Positions 48,288 to 61,300 of a stretch of DNA of 64,000 bases are shown piece by piece. The notes below the pieces were generated by a model that was not told the DNA's origin, searched no databases, and saw nothing but the letters and a program-made list of their open reading frames with translations. The position numbers were made by a program, and so were the translations under genes. The stretch is from NCBI GenBank assembly GCA_964035545.1, contig OZ037766.1:10921722-10985721 (forward strand), in the 5' to 3' direction. Position 1 is the first letter of the stretch. Each line of letters begins with the position of its first letter. This stretch comes from Bugula neritina. Its lineage: Eukaryota; Bryozoa; Gymnolaemata; Cheilostomatida; Bugulidae.

Positions 48288-51200
48288 ATGTCCACTCTAC
48301 TCTGGACTATTATTTTTGGATTACATTGTATAGGATTTAGCCACGCTAAGATTGCAGAAGGCTACGTTTCATCATCCAAAGTAAGTATCATTTCTTATAG
48401 CTGACATAGTGATTTGCTACACAATTATGTTAGTCTGGATTGATAATATAAACTTGAACCTAACTTAGTTTCTAAAAAATCATGTATTTGGTAATTATAA
48501 AGATTAAACTTTAAGCAAGAAACTAAAAGTGCCTTCTGAACCAATATGTGTTTATAGATTACAAATTACAGTCTGTATAGCACTAAAATTGAATTCTCAA
48601 CTGTTTTTTTAAATATAAATATAAACATAAAAAAGTAAATTGTACTAGAAATATTTTAGTGTTAGTTAATAGTGGGATTAAAACTGCCTGAGCTGTTTGG
48701 CCAAAGCACTTTTTGTTTAGGAATTAAAATTCTTGTTTGAAAGTTTGAAATTGCACTACCGATCTGTTTTATTTATTTTGTTAATTTGTTCAATTTTGTA
48801 TTTTTAGAACTGGTACTTCTTAACTCGGTTTTGCTTTCTTGGCTCTGCAGATTCTAGTAAAGGACACGTTGGAAGACTGTCTTGGACAATTTCGTTTTCA
48901 AAGGTGCATCTACTAAGTAGTATTAAGCTTTTACAAATCTTGTTTAGGCAGGCCATATTCACATAAAATTTATAACCCAATAGAATATATATAGCCTATA
49001 TATAAACTAAATACCTTTGGGGCTTTCTGTTTTAATGTAGTAGTTATAAGTTAACATGCATTCACAAAGTACACAGATCTTTCTAAGGAATTTACAAAGC
49101 ATGGCCATATGAATTGTTTTCAAATGCCCAATACTAAGAACCTATGGCTACCTTAAAACTCATTTGTTACATTATCATTTTGTTAATAGGATAGTTACTA
49201 TTTCAATGAATCTACACAATTTCCATATAAACTGCTGCTATATCCTGACGATGAATGGGATAATGTTTATCCAGGAAGTGGTGAAGTAAGTATAAGACTA
49301 TTGAACACCATTACACGCAGCCAGCGCAACTAATCACAACTCATTTCTACTAATTATCCTCAAAGAAAGTCTATTCTAAAGCCTTATTTCCAAATCTCTG
49401 ACTCTTTAGTTTGAAACAAAATTATTACAAATTACCTAATTTAAAAAAACTCAATTTTGAATGACATAATTCAATGAAATGCATTGCTTGAGCTTTAATA
49501 TTGTTTCCGATTGCTGAATCTGTATCAACCTCTATTTTGTTACATAAAAACCTTAAGTTTTTAATTGGAGTGCCTTATGTACTATTTATCAGCCATGTGA
49601 AGAGAAAGCAGACATATTGGTCGGAACAGGAAACAGTCATTCTCTTTCTCCCGATTTTAAATTTTCTGGATGTCAAGAAGTCAGTACGGGTGCTGGACTT
49701 CAGACTGGTGTTACATACAATTGTTCTGCTGGAAAAACATTTGGTACGCCAAAAGAAAAGTGGTGGTACATCGTCATAGCAAATTGTGGCTCTCCAAAGG
49801 TTTGTCAAAATTTGAATGGTTTAAAAGCAAAACTTTAGCGCAATATTTATATAGAGTAGCCATGATTCATTGATTTGCTGATAGAAGGTAAATACTGCAC
49901 TTTATAGAAACTACCTGGTCAAGCAGTGCTTCAAAGAGACTAATATAGCTGCTCACTAATGGGTGAATTTATAACAAAAATGGCTGCTACATAAATATAA
50001 GCTACTTTAATGTGGCAGAAGTTAACCATTATCTAACTGCACACCTTCCAAAACTTTTGGTAGTCTCTTTTAACTAATGCTGATCAGGTAACAATAATTG
50101 CTAGCTTATTTTCTTAACTTTTTAACGGCATTTCAAAAAAACAATGAATGCATTAGTTGTTACTAGAGCATACTCTGAAATACAAATAAAATAACCAAAT
50201 ATAGTTTATTAAAAGTTTCTCTTTTTTTGTTTTAAAGATAAATTTTGAAAAAAACTTTCAATAGTTTTTTAAGTTTAGAAAATGGTACAGCTGTCAGATA
50301 AGGCACTCTTCTAAGTACATGATTACTAATTATATTACTAATCTAGCTGACCAATCCTGTATATACATGGTTGAAATTACAGGGAATTGATGTGTCATAT
50401 GAACTGCTCCTAACCAATGCTCCAGAGGGAAAAGTATTCTTTGAACATTACTCAGCAGATGAATTCTGTAAGCTGTACACATGTAGCTTTAGTATTTATA
50501 TGAGTTGAAAAACCTATGACTTGTATATAACACTATAATATATCTAAGTTAAGGCAAATGTAGGCCTAATGCACAAACTTTACTCATTGAAATATTATTA
50601 TTTTTGACAAAGTGTTTATATCAACCAACGGAAGTTGTTTATTTGAAATTGTATCAAGTGCTTTTATATCTATTTAACTTTGCATGAGCTGTCAGTCCTA
50701 GCTGGTGCTCAATACAATATGTAACTGATATTTAAAAAAAAATATCACTCTTTAATTTCAGTTATTCTACAGACGGACATTGGGTTCCTGGTGGCATATT
50801 TTGTTATGATTGTGCTGTCAGCTTACGTCACTTGTAAGTAATTGTTGGTATTTTCTAAACTCTAATTGGTAGAGCTGCATGTATAGAACTATAATAACTC
50901 AAAATCAATAATTTAACGCCTAAGCTTCTTATAATGTGGCCTTACAAATTTTAGGTAAAGTTATTGATTATGTTGTTTGCATTTGAATTAGAGAACGACT
51001 GATGCAGGTTAACTATAATGCCTTGATTTAAATTAATCTGTATACCATAATGTAATAACAATTTACTGCATGTTTTCTTAAGCAAGTAGAGTATTTTAAC
51101 TAGCATTTTATGTAGCTGTGTATTCATGTACTCACCTTTGACATTGGCAAGCTTTATAACTGACTATTGTTACTCATGTCTTACATTTGCCCTCTCCTAT

Positions 51201-53977
51201 ACCCAGATGCACTAAACAAAATTCAGATGTTCCATGTGACTTACAAGATATACCTGGCCTCCATCCTTATTCAGTTTCTCTCCCTTATGGTGCTGGTTGG
51301 CTACTGGTCCAACTACGGTCTCACTGGCATACCAAAAGATAGCTGGAAATACTTTGGTGAGTAAAACATCATTTATTACATTAAATATTAAATAGAAAAG
51401 ATTTGCTCATTTCTGCAAACTGTTGTACATGTGAGAATTAGCAGCAAACTATACCTAATTTTATAATGTATGATAAATCGAAGTAATTCTTAAACCTCTA
51501 TCAGTATTAAGAAAAGACTACACGGTTTGTTCAAGAATTTGTTAAAAAAAGGTTAAACTTTTCAAGTGGTAAAACTTCCTGAGCGGCCTTGCTGGGAATT
51601 TTTTTTTCAGAAAACCGTATATGTTTAACGTCTGTCTGATTATTGTGTCAATTAAACATTGTTTACTTATTCGTGTCTTTATTTTGTGTTGACTATGTTA
51701 CATGTTAGGTCGCTTCTTGGAATTTTTTGGCACAGTGCTGTTTGTGATGTTGCTAATCCTAATGGCCAAAGGTTACACCATAACCCGTGGAAGAATCAGA
51801 AAAATTGGAGTCATCAAAATTATAGTTCTCAGTATTATATATATCATCGCCACAGTGTCCATGTTCATTTGGGAAGCAACGGTAAGATAATCTAAGTGTT
51901 AACTATGTTGGAGTAGGCTGCAGCATACAAATTTTATAGCTTCAAGAGGCAAAACTCTGGTAAACTATTAACACCTGCTAACATACTATTTATAAAATTA
52001 TATTTATTTTGCTTTCTTATATTTAGTTTCTACATAAAAATATATTGTGAAGAGAACTGCAAACGTGTGTTGAATTTTTTGTTGTAGTCGTTTGATCCAG
52101 CTAAAGTGCTGTACATCTACGATAGTGTGCCAGGGTACATCCTTGTTGCCATCAGATTATTTGCTTGGTTGTGGTTTTGCTATGGAATCTTTTTTACTAT
52201 GAAAAACTATGAAGAGAAAAGAGCGTTTTACGTCCCATTTTCCGTCATTTATAGCATATGGTATGAAATCAGCATAGTATAAACATAAATATATTCACTT
52301 GAATGACTAAAAGTATGAAAAAATAGCTGCTAGATTGCACTGATTTCCTCTAGCGGCATTACTAATAGTTATACAGGTTGTGAAATGTATTCTAGTAATG
52401 AAAGAAATTTCAATAATCAATACAATATGTATTTGATTTCACAACTGTTCTTATTGTATAACCTGTTAGCTAAATACACTGGGCAAGTAACTCTTTCTTT
52501 TAAACATTGTGTTGGAACATTACAAGAGCATAGAAAGCTTTTGTTATAATATTATAGGTTTAATCGGAGTTCCATAGCTATATTACCTACCCTATGTTTT
52601 TTTCTGTATTTTGCTTACATATGTACAGCAATTTTGGCTACTACAAAAAAGCTATTTTTAGACTATTATGAACTCAGCACTTAATTTCATTCATTCCCTT
52701 TCATTCAGTCTTTGGTGATAACTACACTTCTCTATTAAAATGCAACACATTGATTATTTAAACTAAACATTTGTATTTCACTTGCATAATTTGTCATTAA
52801 TTGTAAATAACTTGTCACAAGCTTTGCTAACCATATTAAATATTTTGCATCGATCTGATTATCAATTTTCTCACAGGTTCTGGGCAGCTCCTATTATGGT
52901 ATTTATTGCATTAGATGGAATTCCTAAATGGACAAGAGAAAAGGTTGTAAATGGCGTCAACCTTTTGGTTATATCACTTGGTCATCTCGTATTTCTGGTA
53001 TGTTTATAGTACAGTTAAAATTTAAACCATGCATGCATGTTTTCATCAATATTAACTAATAGCTTATTTGTAACAATATATCATAATGCTTTACAAATTA
53101 ATTGTATTGCAAATTGCAATATAGTTTTATGTTTAGATAATTTAGAAATGAAATTAATTATAAATTTGAAGTATTGCCTAAGCAAATACATCTATCTACA
53201 AACTATATATACCAAATACTACAGATAACTGTAAATTTTATGAACTATATGACATGATAAATATGATACAAGTTGTTGACACTGTATAGTGAGAAGTTTA
53301 TTGATATTTAAAGAATTATAATTTGGAAATTGAAAGTAGTTAAATTATGAAAATGTTTCCTTTTAAGATTTTATTTAAATTCAAACTGTAATATAATCGA
53401 TGACATTCATTTTTAGATTATGACTTGGCCAAGTCAAGCTAACGAGAATTTCCCATACCATGTAAAAACAACTCAAATTACTGATGCTAGTTTGGGAGAT
53501 ACAGACAGAAGTATAGTATATAATCCCAACCACCAGCCCGTTATAGCCAATGGTAGACCTAACAGCGAGAGCATTTTTACCACTGATACAAATGTAACCA
53601 ATGGGGTAGGCTATGCAAGTTTGTTGAAAGAATACAGAATTTATTTCTCATACTCTGTTAATAGAAAATTTTACTGTACATTATTTTCACCGCACTAAAA
53701 GACCAAAATATAAGAATCCTAAATCAAATTTATGGCCAGATCTGAGATCACCATTGTCAATGCACATCTGTTGCTAGATCGGATAAAACATTCTATTGTT
53801 AAGAATAAAAATCAAAGTATTTATTATGTGATTTTCTTCAATCTGATGGAAGATTTTGTTTTAACCACCAGGTCTGCTATCTGTTTACAGAAAGTAAATA
53901 TGGACCGGTTTCCACATGAGACCGGAGATTACATTCAAGAGCGAGCCATAGCCATGAGCAAGATTGGAGAAAAGTAG
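48288..53977 (+). CDS. TMEM145: TMEM145-like seven-transmembrane protein (GPR180/TMEM145 family)
   Basis: Member of the family of luminal GOLD-like ectodomain plus seven-helix membrane proteins. Twelve exons: 48288-48380, 48808-48903, 49190-49285, 49593-49799, 50383-50467, 50762-50833, 51207-51356, 51709-51881, 52088-52260, 52877-52997, 53417-53605, 53891-53977; 1542 nt, 513 aa (human TMEM145 about 493). Residues 1-20 form a signal peptide. The ectodomain (to about 195) has Cys residues and ends KWWYIVIANCGSPKGIDVSY. TM1 is near 199-216. Diagnostic segments are MAKGYTITRGRIRKIGVIK, AFYVPFSVIYSIWFWAAP, GIPKWTREKVVNGVN and MTWPSQANENFPYHVKTTQI. A hydrophilic cytoplasmic tail follows. The KGYTITRGRI and FPYHV signatures point to TMEM145 rather than GPR180. 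AATAAA at 54050-54055. Phases agree throughout. Confidence 0.9.
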
Positions 53978-55337
53978 CCCCCCCCCCCTGATCTTGGTTA
54001 CTGTGTTTAGTGAATGTCACAACAGCATGAAAGTGTTGTGCTTATGGTTAATAAACTTATTTACATTGTTTTAGATGTATAAATTAAATGATATCCAATG
54101 CAACAACATAGTTATAATATTTTTACATCCTTGTTGATCATTATTTTATCAGCTTTTTGTACTCTTATGGTTATTGCAAAAAATACTATATAAGAATAGT
54201 TAGCTTGTTTTATTTGAGGTCTGTCCACATAATGACTTTTCTCCAAAGAAAGAACAGCCTTGTTATTTCTTCACAAGCTTTTTGAAAATCAGTGCCATGT
54301 AAGGGCTCATTGATTTTGAATGGAAATTTGTTTTTGGGACATATTTTCATGGTAACAACCTTATGTGGACATAATTTTTAAAAACGGTTTTAGCACACAA
54401 ACTTAGCTTGACCTTAATTATTTATTTTATTATTGTGCTTTATTCATTTATTTTGCTTTATTGAGTGCTTGCTAAATGCACCAAGTTTGTGTGGTCATTG
54501 TTTATAGCCATTACCTTCAATTAGTTCATTTGATTAACAAATAGTATCTCTATTTTCTTACAATTAGTACTTCAATAAACACTGAATAATGTAAATTTCG
54601 ACAATAACAAGCTTTATGTAAGACAATTTAGCCCATTCACCATTTTTGACCTCATTCAAAGCAATAGCAAGTAATAGCTGGCCAGAGCATGCTCAATAGC
54701 ATGCTAGAATATGAAAAATACTCGAGCTACTGAGTCAACTTTTATTTTTTTAAAAACAATTATCACAACTACAATAGAATATAATTGGAAATTGAGTTAG
54801 TATAGACAAAAAAAGAGTAATAAAAATATTATTTCAATTCGCTTAAGCTAGTTATCAGATAAATATAATATTGAACTCGGCCCCTTTTACCATAGCAAGA
54901 AACATATTGAAGGATTTCATTGTATTATAGGCCTACTGTATTTTGCCATTGAAAATCCAACTTTCAAGTAGGTAAACCTGTTCACACATCATATTAAAAT
55001 CCATACACCACAGGTTAATTCAAATTCATTAACTCGCCACTAAGTAGGTTTTCTAATTCATAAAAAGTTACAAAGCTGGGGAATTCTGTGTATTATACAG
55101 CAGAAATGGTCAGCTGATAGATAATAGCCACAATGAACCTTCAGTAAACATATGGAAAACAGACATGCTATTGATATCAGAATATCTACTGTTCGTTACT
55201 AAAAACCAACGGCAAAGCAGAATTCATTTATGTGAATACACAGCTATATGTCTCAGAGAATACTAATAAATAGTATATGCCAATAGATAATACTCCATGA
55301 TGCACTATTCACTGTCTTGATATACAATGTGGTGAAG
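53978..55337. other. Convergent 3' region of TMEM145 and AP3D1
   Basis: Begins with a C-run directly after the TMEM145 stop. The TMEM145 polyadenylation signal is at 54050. A minus-strand AATAAA at 54746-54741 may serve AP3D1, giving it a roughly 600-nt 3' UTR. No other gene was seen. Confidence 0.5.
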
Positions 55338-58300
55338 TTATTGCTTGAGCAGTTCTGTAACTTCATCAATGACATTACTGAGGAAACTGGAGTCAGAAGA
55401 TTTACCATCAATACTCAGCAACTCTCCCTTCAATCAAATAATAAGAACATATCAATGCATTTCTCATGAATTCTATTCCAAGATTCACATATATAGAAAA
55501 ACTAAAGGCATCTTTGGTTATAAAAAATCGTCACCAACTACAGAAAAATAACCATAATTATAGCTTCATTTTATTGTCAAATTCATAAGTTTTATGCCTC
55601 ATTTCGTGTTACAAAGTATAGTTAAAACAGTCACCAACCACAGCAACTATAGTGAAACAATGTTTATACCTCAACACTTGTTAGAACACAAATTATTTTA
55701 GCATAACTGGTTTCCACAGTCTGCAACAAGATTACTGGTTCTTTATGACTGTATTGTCTACACACATTGTCTAAAGAGAGCTAACCTGTAGTTTGACTAG
55801 TAAACAGACATGGTGGCCCTGAGTTGAAGAAGCATAAAGGGATGCAGTATTATCCACCTGTTCCACAACTGTAATTAGATAGAAGATTGTTTACTAATAT
55901 TTGAGAATAACATAACTGATGTATGTAACAGACATAGCTTGAACTTTAACCTAAGTAATCTAATGATCAGCATCATCATTGCAGTAACACACCTACTGCT
56001 GCGCAACATATGAATTACAAGGATTCGTCATCGTTGTCAAGAAAAAATAGATGTCAATACACATCAACTTATTTATAGGCATACACTTCAACTTGCTAGG
56101 CTCACTTGGCTTCTTGTTAAACTTTATGAAAATTCAGCACAAATGCGTTTAGCTTGAATAAAATGGTTGCCTCTCAAACATTTTCAAGCCATAAATTTCA
56201 ATCAATTTGCAATGAAAACCATAAAATATAATTTCTTAACGTTTAGACTGTGAAAACAAAATGATTCATCATAATTCCGTATTGCTTAGGAACCCTCCAC
56301 TAGAGTGTTTTGTTCCAAATTCCCAGGGCTCATAATTTAGAACTAGGGGTTCCTTAAGAACCACCCTCATAACTCATGGCATTGCCCATAAGGTAGAATC
56401 AGTAAATTATGCTATCAATAAACTCACCATGTGCGTGTGCATAAAACGAAAGTTTAGCCAGGGTAGTTTTAAAATCAGTTTTTACGGTGAGCCGTTTAGA
56501 ATATTTAGCAGTAAGTTGGCCTTCAGGTGAAAGGAGCTGAGCGAGACTGTCTGCTGAACAGGGCACTGCAACGAGGAAGTCCCGACACGGGATAACTAGA
56601 CGGAAGTCCAACTTCTGCTGGCTGCTTCCTTCTTGGTCCTGAAACATCATAATAAAAATAAAATTGACTGCCGTTGGGTACCTCTGTATAACATTAGGAT
56701 AAAAACATGCTGCAAAACATTAAAATTATTGTAATTAAAATAAAAATTAGTCGTATACATGTATATAATAATCTATATTTAAATGCAAAAATGAAACATG
56801 CAGCGTTTTTCAATATTTCAAAGTCACCGCATCACAAAACTTTGTTTAATACAAATTGATGTTTATCACCCTTGCTAAAATAGGTCCTAGTTTGAACTAA
56901 TAAAGGAATTTTCAACCCCTAGAAAGTTGGCAGGTAATTAAAAGTAGCATAAAAACTTCTGATATTTAGCCATTCCTTCCTCATGACTTAATAACATGAT
57001 ATATAATACAAGTTTATTTGTAAACATAAAACAGAAGCTGAAATATCCAACACCTGGCAATATAAGTACCTTCAAGATATACACTAGGGACAATACAAGT
57101 ACCTTCAAGATATACACTAGGGGCAATACAAGTACCTTCAAGATATACACTAGGGACAATACAAGTACCTTCAAGATATACACTAGGGTTCCTTTAAGCT
57201 TTTGAGGCAAACTTAGACTCTGCACTGAGAAGACAAACTGAGCCTCGTTTCTTACTAATGGCATCAGTTCGAAAGGTACTTTAACAGATGCATCTGAAGT
57301 CTGCAACAGAAAACATGCTACAGTATAAGTTCAAGTACCCAGTCTGTATGAGATGATATGTGTTCAAGTATTAAGCATATAAATGATCACCTTGGCAGTA
57401 TACAGCTACAAGTGAATACAGCATATTAAGCAACTCATCTATTTAATCATAAATATGCATGAACCAACCTCTCTGACCAACTTTGTATTCATGGAATCTA
57501 GAATATTGAAGTCCATAGACTTGAGAGTACAGGAAGAATTCAAATTCTCAAACACAACAGAGACAACCAGGGTGTTGGCCTGCTGCATAGAAACTCTAGC
57601 TTCAAACTCCTACAAAATAAATACATAAAAAATGTTTATTAACTAAAAGATATTCATAGTTAAAGAGATACTAAAATCAGTAATTATAGCTGAAAAAAAT
57701 ATTTATAATAATTCCTTTTTCACAGCTATGCAAAATTACTCGCAGAATATTTAGTTTGCATATTGATATTAGTGCACATTTCAGCATTAAAAATTAAATA
57801 TCAAGGAAAGTGATATTGAGCTTAAGTTGCAATAATATTGTCAAGTTTTAAACCAGCTTGTATGCATTAATGATTTCGCTAATCAGACCAGTTTTTAGAT
57901 ATGAATACAATTATATAAAGTTGGGTATTATATTCTTATATCCAACAGTAAGTAGAGTAGTCATGAACCCGATTAATCTACTATTTTTGTATAAAATTCT
58001 GGCCTATGGCCTTTAGCTATGAGCTGGGAAAGTTCTCATAACCTACCATACTCAAATTCTCATCTGCAGCTAACTTTCTGTAATTGGTGAGGTTCAAGGA
58101 AGATAAATCCTAAAATAATATATAGATTGTATAATCAAATGACCACACAGAAACTGTTACTATTAGGATGTTTACAGAGAGGGCCCAGCCGCCATTATAA
58201 ATGGAAGATGAAAACAAACCATTAACATTATGTGAGTAAGGGTTGTATGATAAATATGCATATGCATATGTACTCTTAACAAAAAAACATTAGAAACCTT

Positions 58301-61300
58301 AGGATAATACATTTATAGAGCCTTACTATTATCATACACCAGTAATACCAGTAATTGCCAATATATTCAGTCTAAAACAAGACTTCATCCAATGAAAAAC
58401 ATTACAAGAAATAGGGAGTGTTTAAATGAGAATTATGATTGCAGTATATCAGTATATAAACTAAGATATTATGACATCTATACCAATATATTAGTTGGAG
58501 TGGCAGTTCCGGACAGGTGCTCTTTGGACGGAGTTGTCACACCTTCAGCAACTTCGTATAGTGATTTGTCTTTACGACGTTTACTTGACTTAGATTTTTT
58601 TTTGTCTCGAGATTTCTCCTTTTTGGAAGTATTCAGGGAAGCCTGTAGAAGTTGTCAAGAGTCAATTATATTTTCCAAGCAAATAGCAAGCAACATATAT
58701 GCTTTGCATCAACAAAAATTACTTTAAACATTGAAAGGCATATTTCTCTTAATTGTAAGCCATATCACATACCAAGTTAATTTTCTATAACAAAATGACT
58801 CCCAAGCTATTTTTAAACATCTGATACTTTTGGTATTTACAAATATACGGAACATTAACTTCAGCTGCGGAACATCTTTAAAGCCCCCAACGAACAGCCT
58901 CCATTCACATACTAACTGATTTGTCCTTGCTACTCACATCATTATTGCCATTGGTCAGCCGAGCAGCAGCTGATTCAACTGTGCTCGAAGAAGTAGCGGG
59001 TGGAGAGAGAAGATCGAGGGCTGAGCTGGGAGTGTCTATGATGCCAGCTTGTGCAAGTTCAGCCGAAAAGCTTTTACTCCCTGATCTCTCTGATTTAGCC
59101 TGTAATCCCAAAACACAAACTTAACTCAGTTGACAGGGTAGCAGGATTACAAAACTGTGCTTTTATAACTCAAACTTTCAGAAACATAAAGCCACAGGCT
59201 TTAATACTTAGTATAAGTATAAAGTATGTATTACAGTTCCATGATTTACTGTAAGGAAAACGCAATAATAGCTGAAAACTGCACTAAGCGATTTAATCAC
59301 ATCACCTGCTTTGATGAGCTTTTCTCTTTCTTCTTTTTCTTCTTCTTTTTCTCAAGTATCGCAGATCCATTGTCAACTGGTTCAGGTAGAACATGGGTTC
59401 CATCTACGCGGTGCTGTCTGGTGGGCAGTTTCTCATCGTCCCGCAACGGTCTGTCAAATACAATGTTATAATATACACCACATGCACCCTATATAGTAGT
59501 ACTGTTAATATATCTTACATACACCTTGTATAGTAATGCTGTCAATATACATTACACACACCTTGTGTAACACTACTGCCAATATATCATACACCAGCAA
59601 ACTAAGCTAAAACAAAGCAGATGACTAGAATGCTAAATTTACAGTTGAACAGTAGGAATATAGAAAATACAAAAAAATTAAAAAAAATTGTAACAATTAA
59701 ATACACGAGTGTCAATATACTATAGAAACAAGTATAACAATATTGTTTTTTATTGGCATGGTTCATTGATGGCTCAGACAATGCATTAAAATACTGGTTA
59801 GCAAGTGCATTGTGGGGGAAACTCACTCATCTAAGTTGATGTCAAGTTTTTTAATTATCTCATCTTTCTGGTCGTCGTCTTCATTATCACTGTCCGCCAC
59901 AGTCATACCCTAAACAACGTGTTAGAGCAATTTACAACCAGACATTATAACATGACAAAGTATCAGAACAGGCAAATGACAAACTTTAACCTAGAAAGGA
60001 TATCTATAGCTTCCACAGAACAATTAAATTGTTAAAAGACCATGCCAGCATTTTCCACAGAACAACTAAAGACCATGCCAGAACCTGGTACTCAGCATAA
60101 AGTTGGTTGAGGTGTATTGAACAGCCTACCTCTGGCATGTCCACCACGCTGCTCACTTGGTGAGTTGGAGAAATGTCATCATCAGACGCTACAGCAGCAG
60201 AAGACTTTTTCTTGCCTTTCTTACTCTTTTTACCTTCTTTTCTAAAGAGTGACATAACACTAATAAAGTCATCATTGCAATTTTTTCTCAAAAAAACTCC
60301 CAGTAAATATTAGTATTACATTGGATGCATTACTTATATTGGGAGTCATTCGAACTTTGTGTGTTAAAATTATGCACAAGGAATAAATATTTCAACTTTG
60401 CATTTTGAAATAAAAACATTTTCAGATTTTTACCGTTTTTGCTTCCGCTTGCTTTTTTCAGCATTCATTGCCTCCAAGTAGTATTTGTCAGAGCTGGCTA
60501 AGCCGTCAAGACCTTTGGACATCTCAATATCCATTCCTATATCCAGCGTCTCTATGGGTATGTCATCCACGTTGATTATTTCTTCAGCCTTTTCAGCTTT
60601 CTGCACAACATAAAACCTTTGGCTAAATATATTTCTTTTCAAGTTCGGAGCTGCACTTTTGTAAGTCATGATCATCCACTGTATTATATTATGTTAAGTC
60701 ACTGTATAATATGTCAAGTCACTGTATAATATGTCAAGTCACTACATAACTAGGCAACCGAACATCAATATTTCCATATTATGTAGGACACAGTTACTGA
60801 GAATAATGTAAGCTACGTTTAGGGAGTAAAGAAGATTTTCACATGGACACACCCTGGGACTGGGACCACCAAGTTTAAGGTAGTGAGGGTTGCTAGCTTG
60901 AGCCTGAAGCCGGGCTTCTCTCTGTGCCTTCAGCTCTTCTTCTGATAGCTCTTTCGCCTTACGTCTCTTTTTCTCAGATTCACCACTTCAAAGTGCAGCA
61001 AGAAACCCTCAACACTCATACACAGCATAATAATAGCATGCCTTGTATTTATAACTTAACACAATACCAGCAAAAGATAACACACACAGGTGATGGTTAT
61101 TATTATCATTGTACCAGCATTATTATCTTATCAACTGCTGTTTCAAATCACACATTTACTTGTATGCATACATGTGCCACTGTGTAAAAATCCTATTAAC
61201 CAACACTAGTAACAAAACTAGTAAAAATGAGTTAATATTTCAATAGTTATAAAGATGATTTGTATTTATAACAATATAATTAGTAGTTAATGCTAGTTAA

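Noticed and set aside
56938-57205. AP3D1 isoform from reading through the repeated donors (122-codon frame)
   Set aside because: The frame continues through the intron to a stop and would lose the last ear exons. It is kept only as a possible minor isoform, not as a gene.
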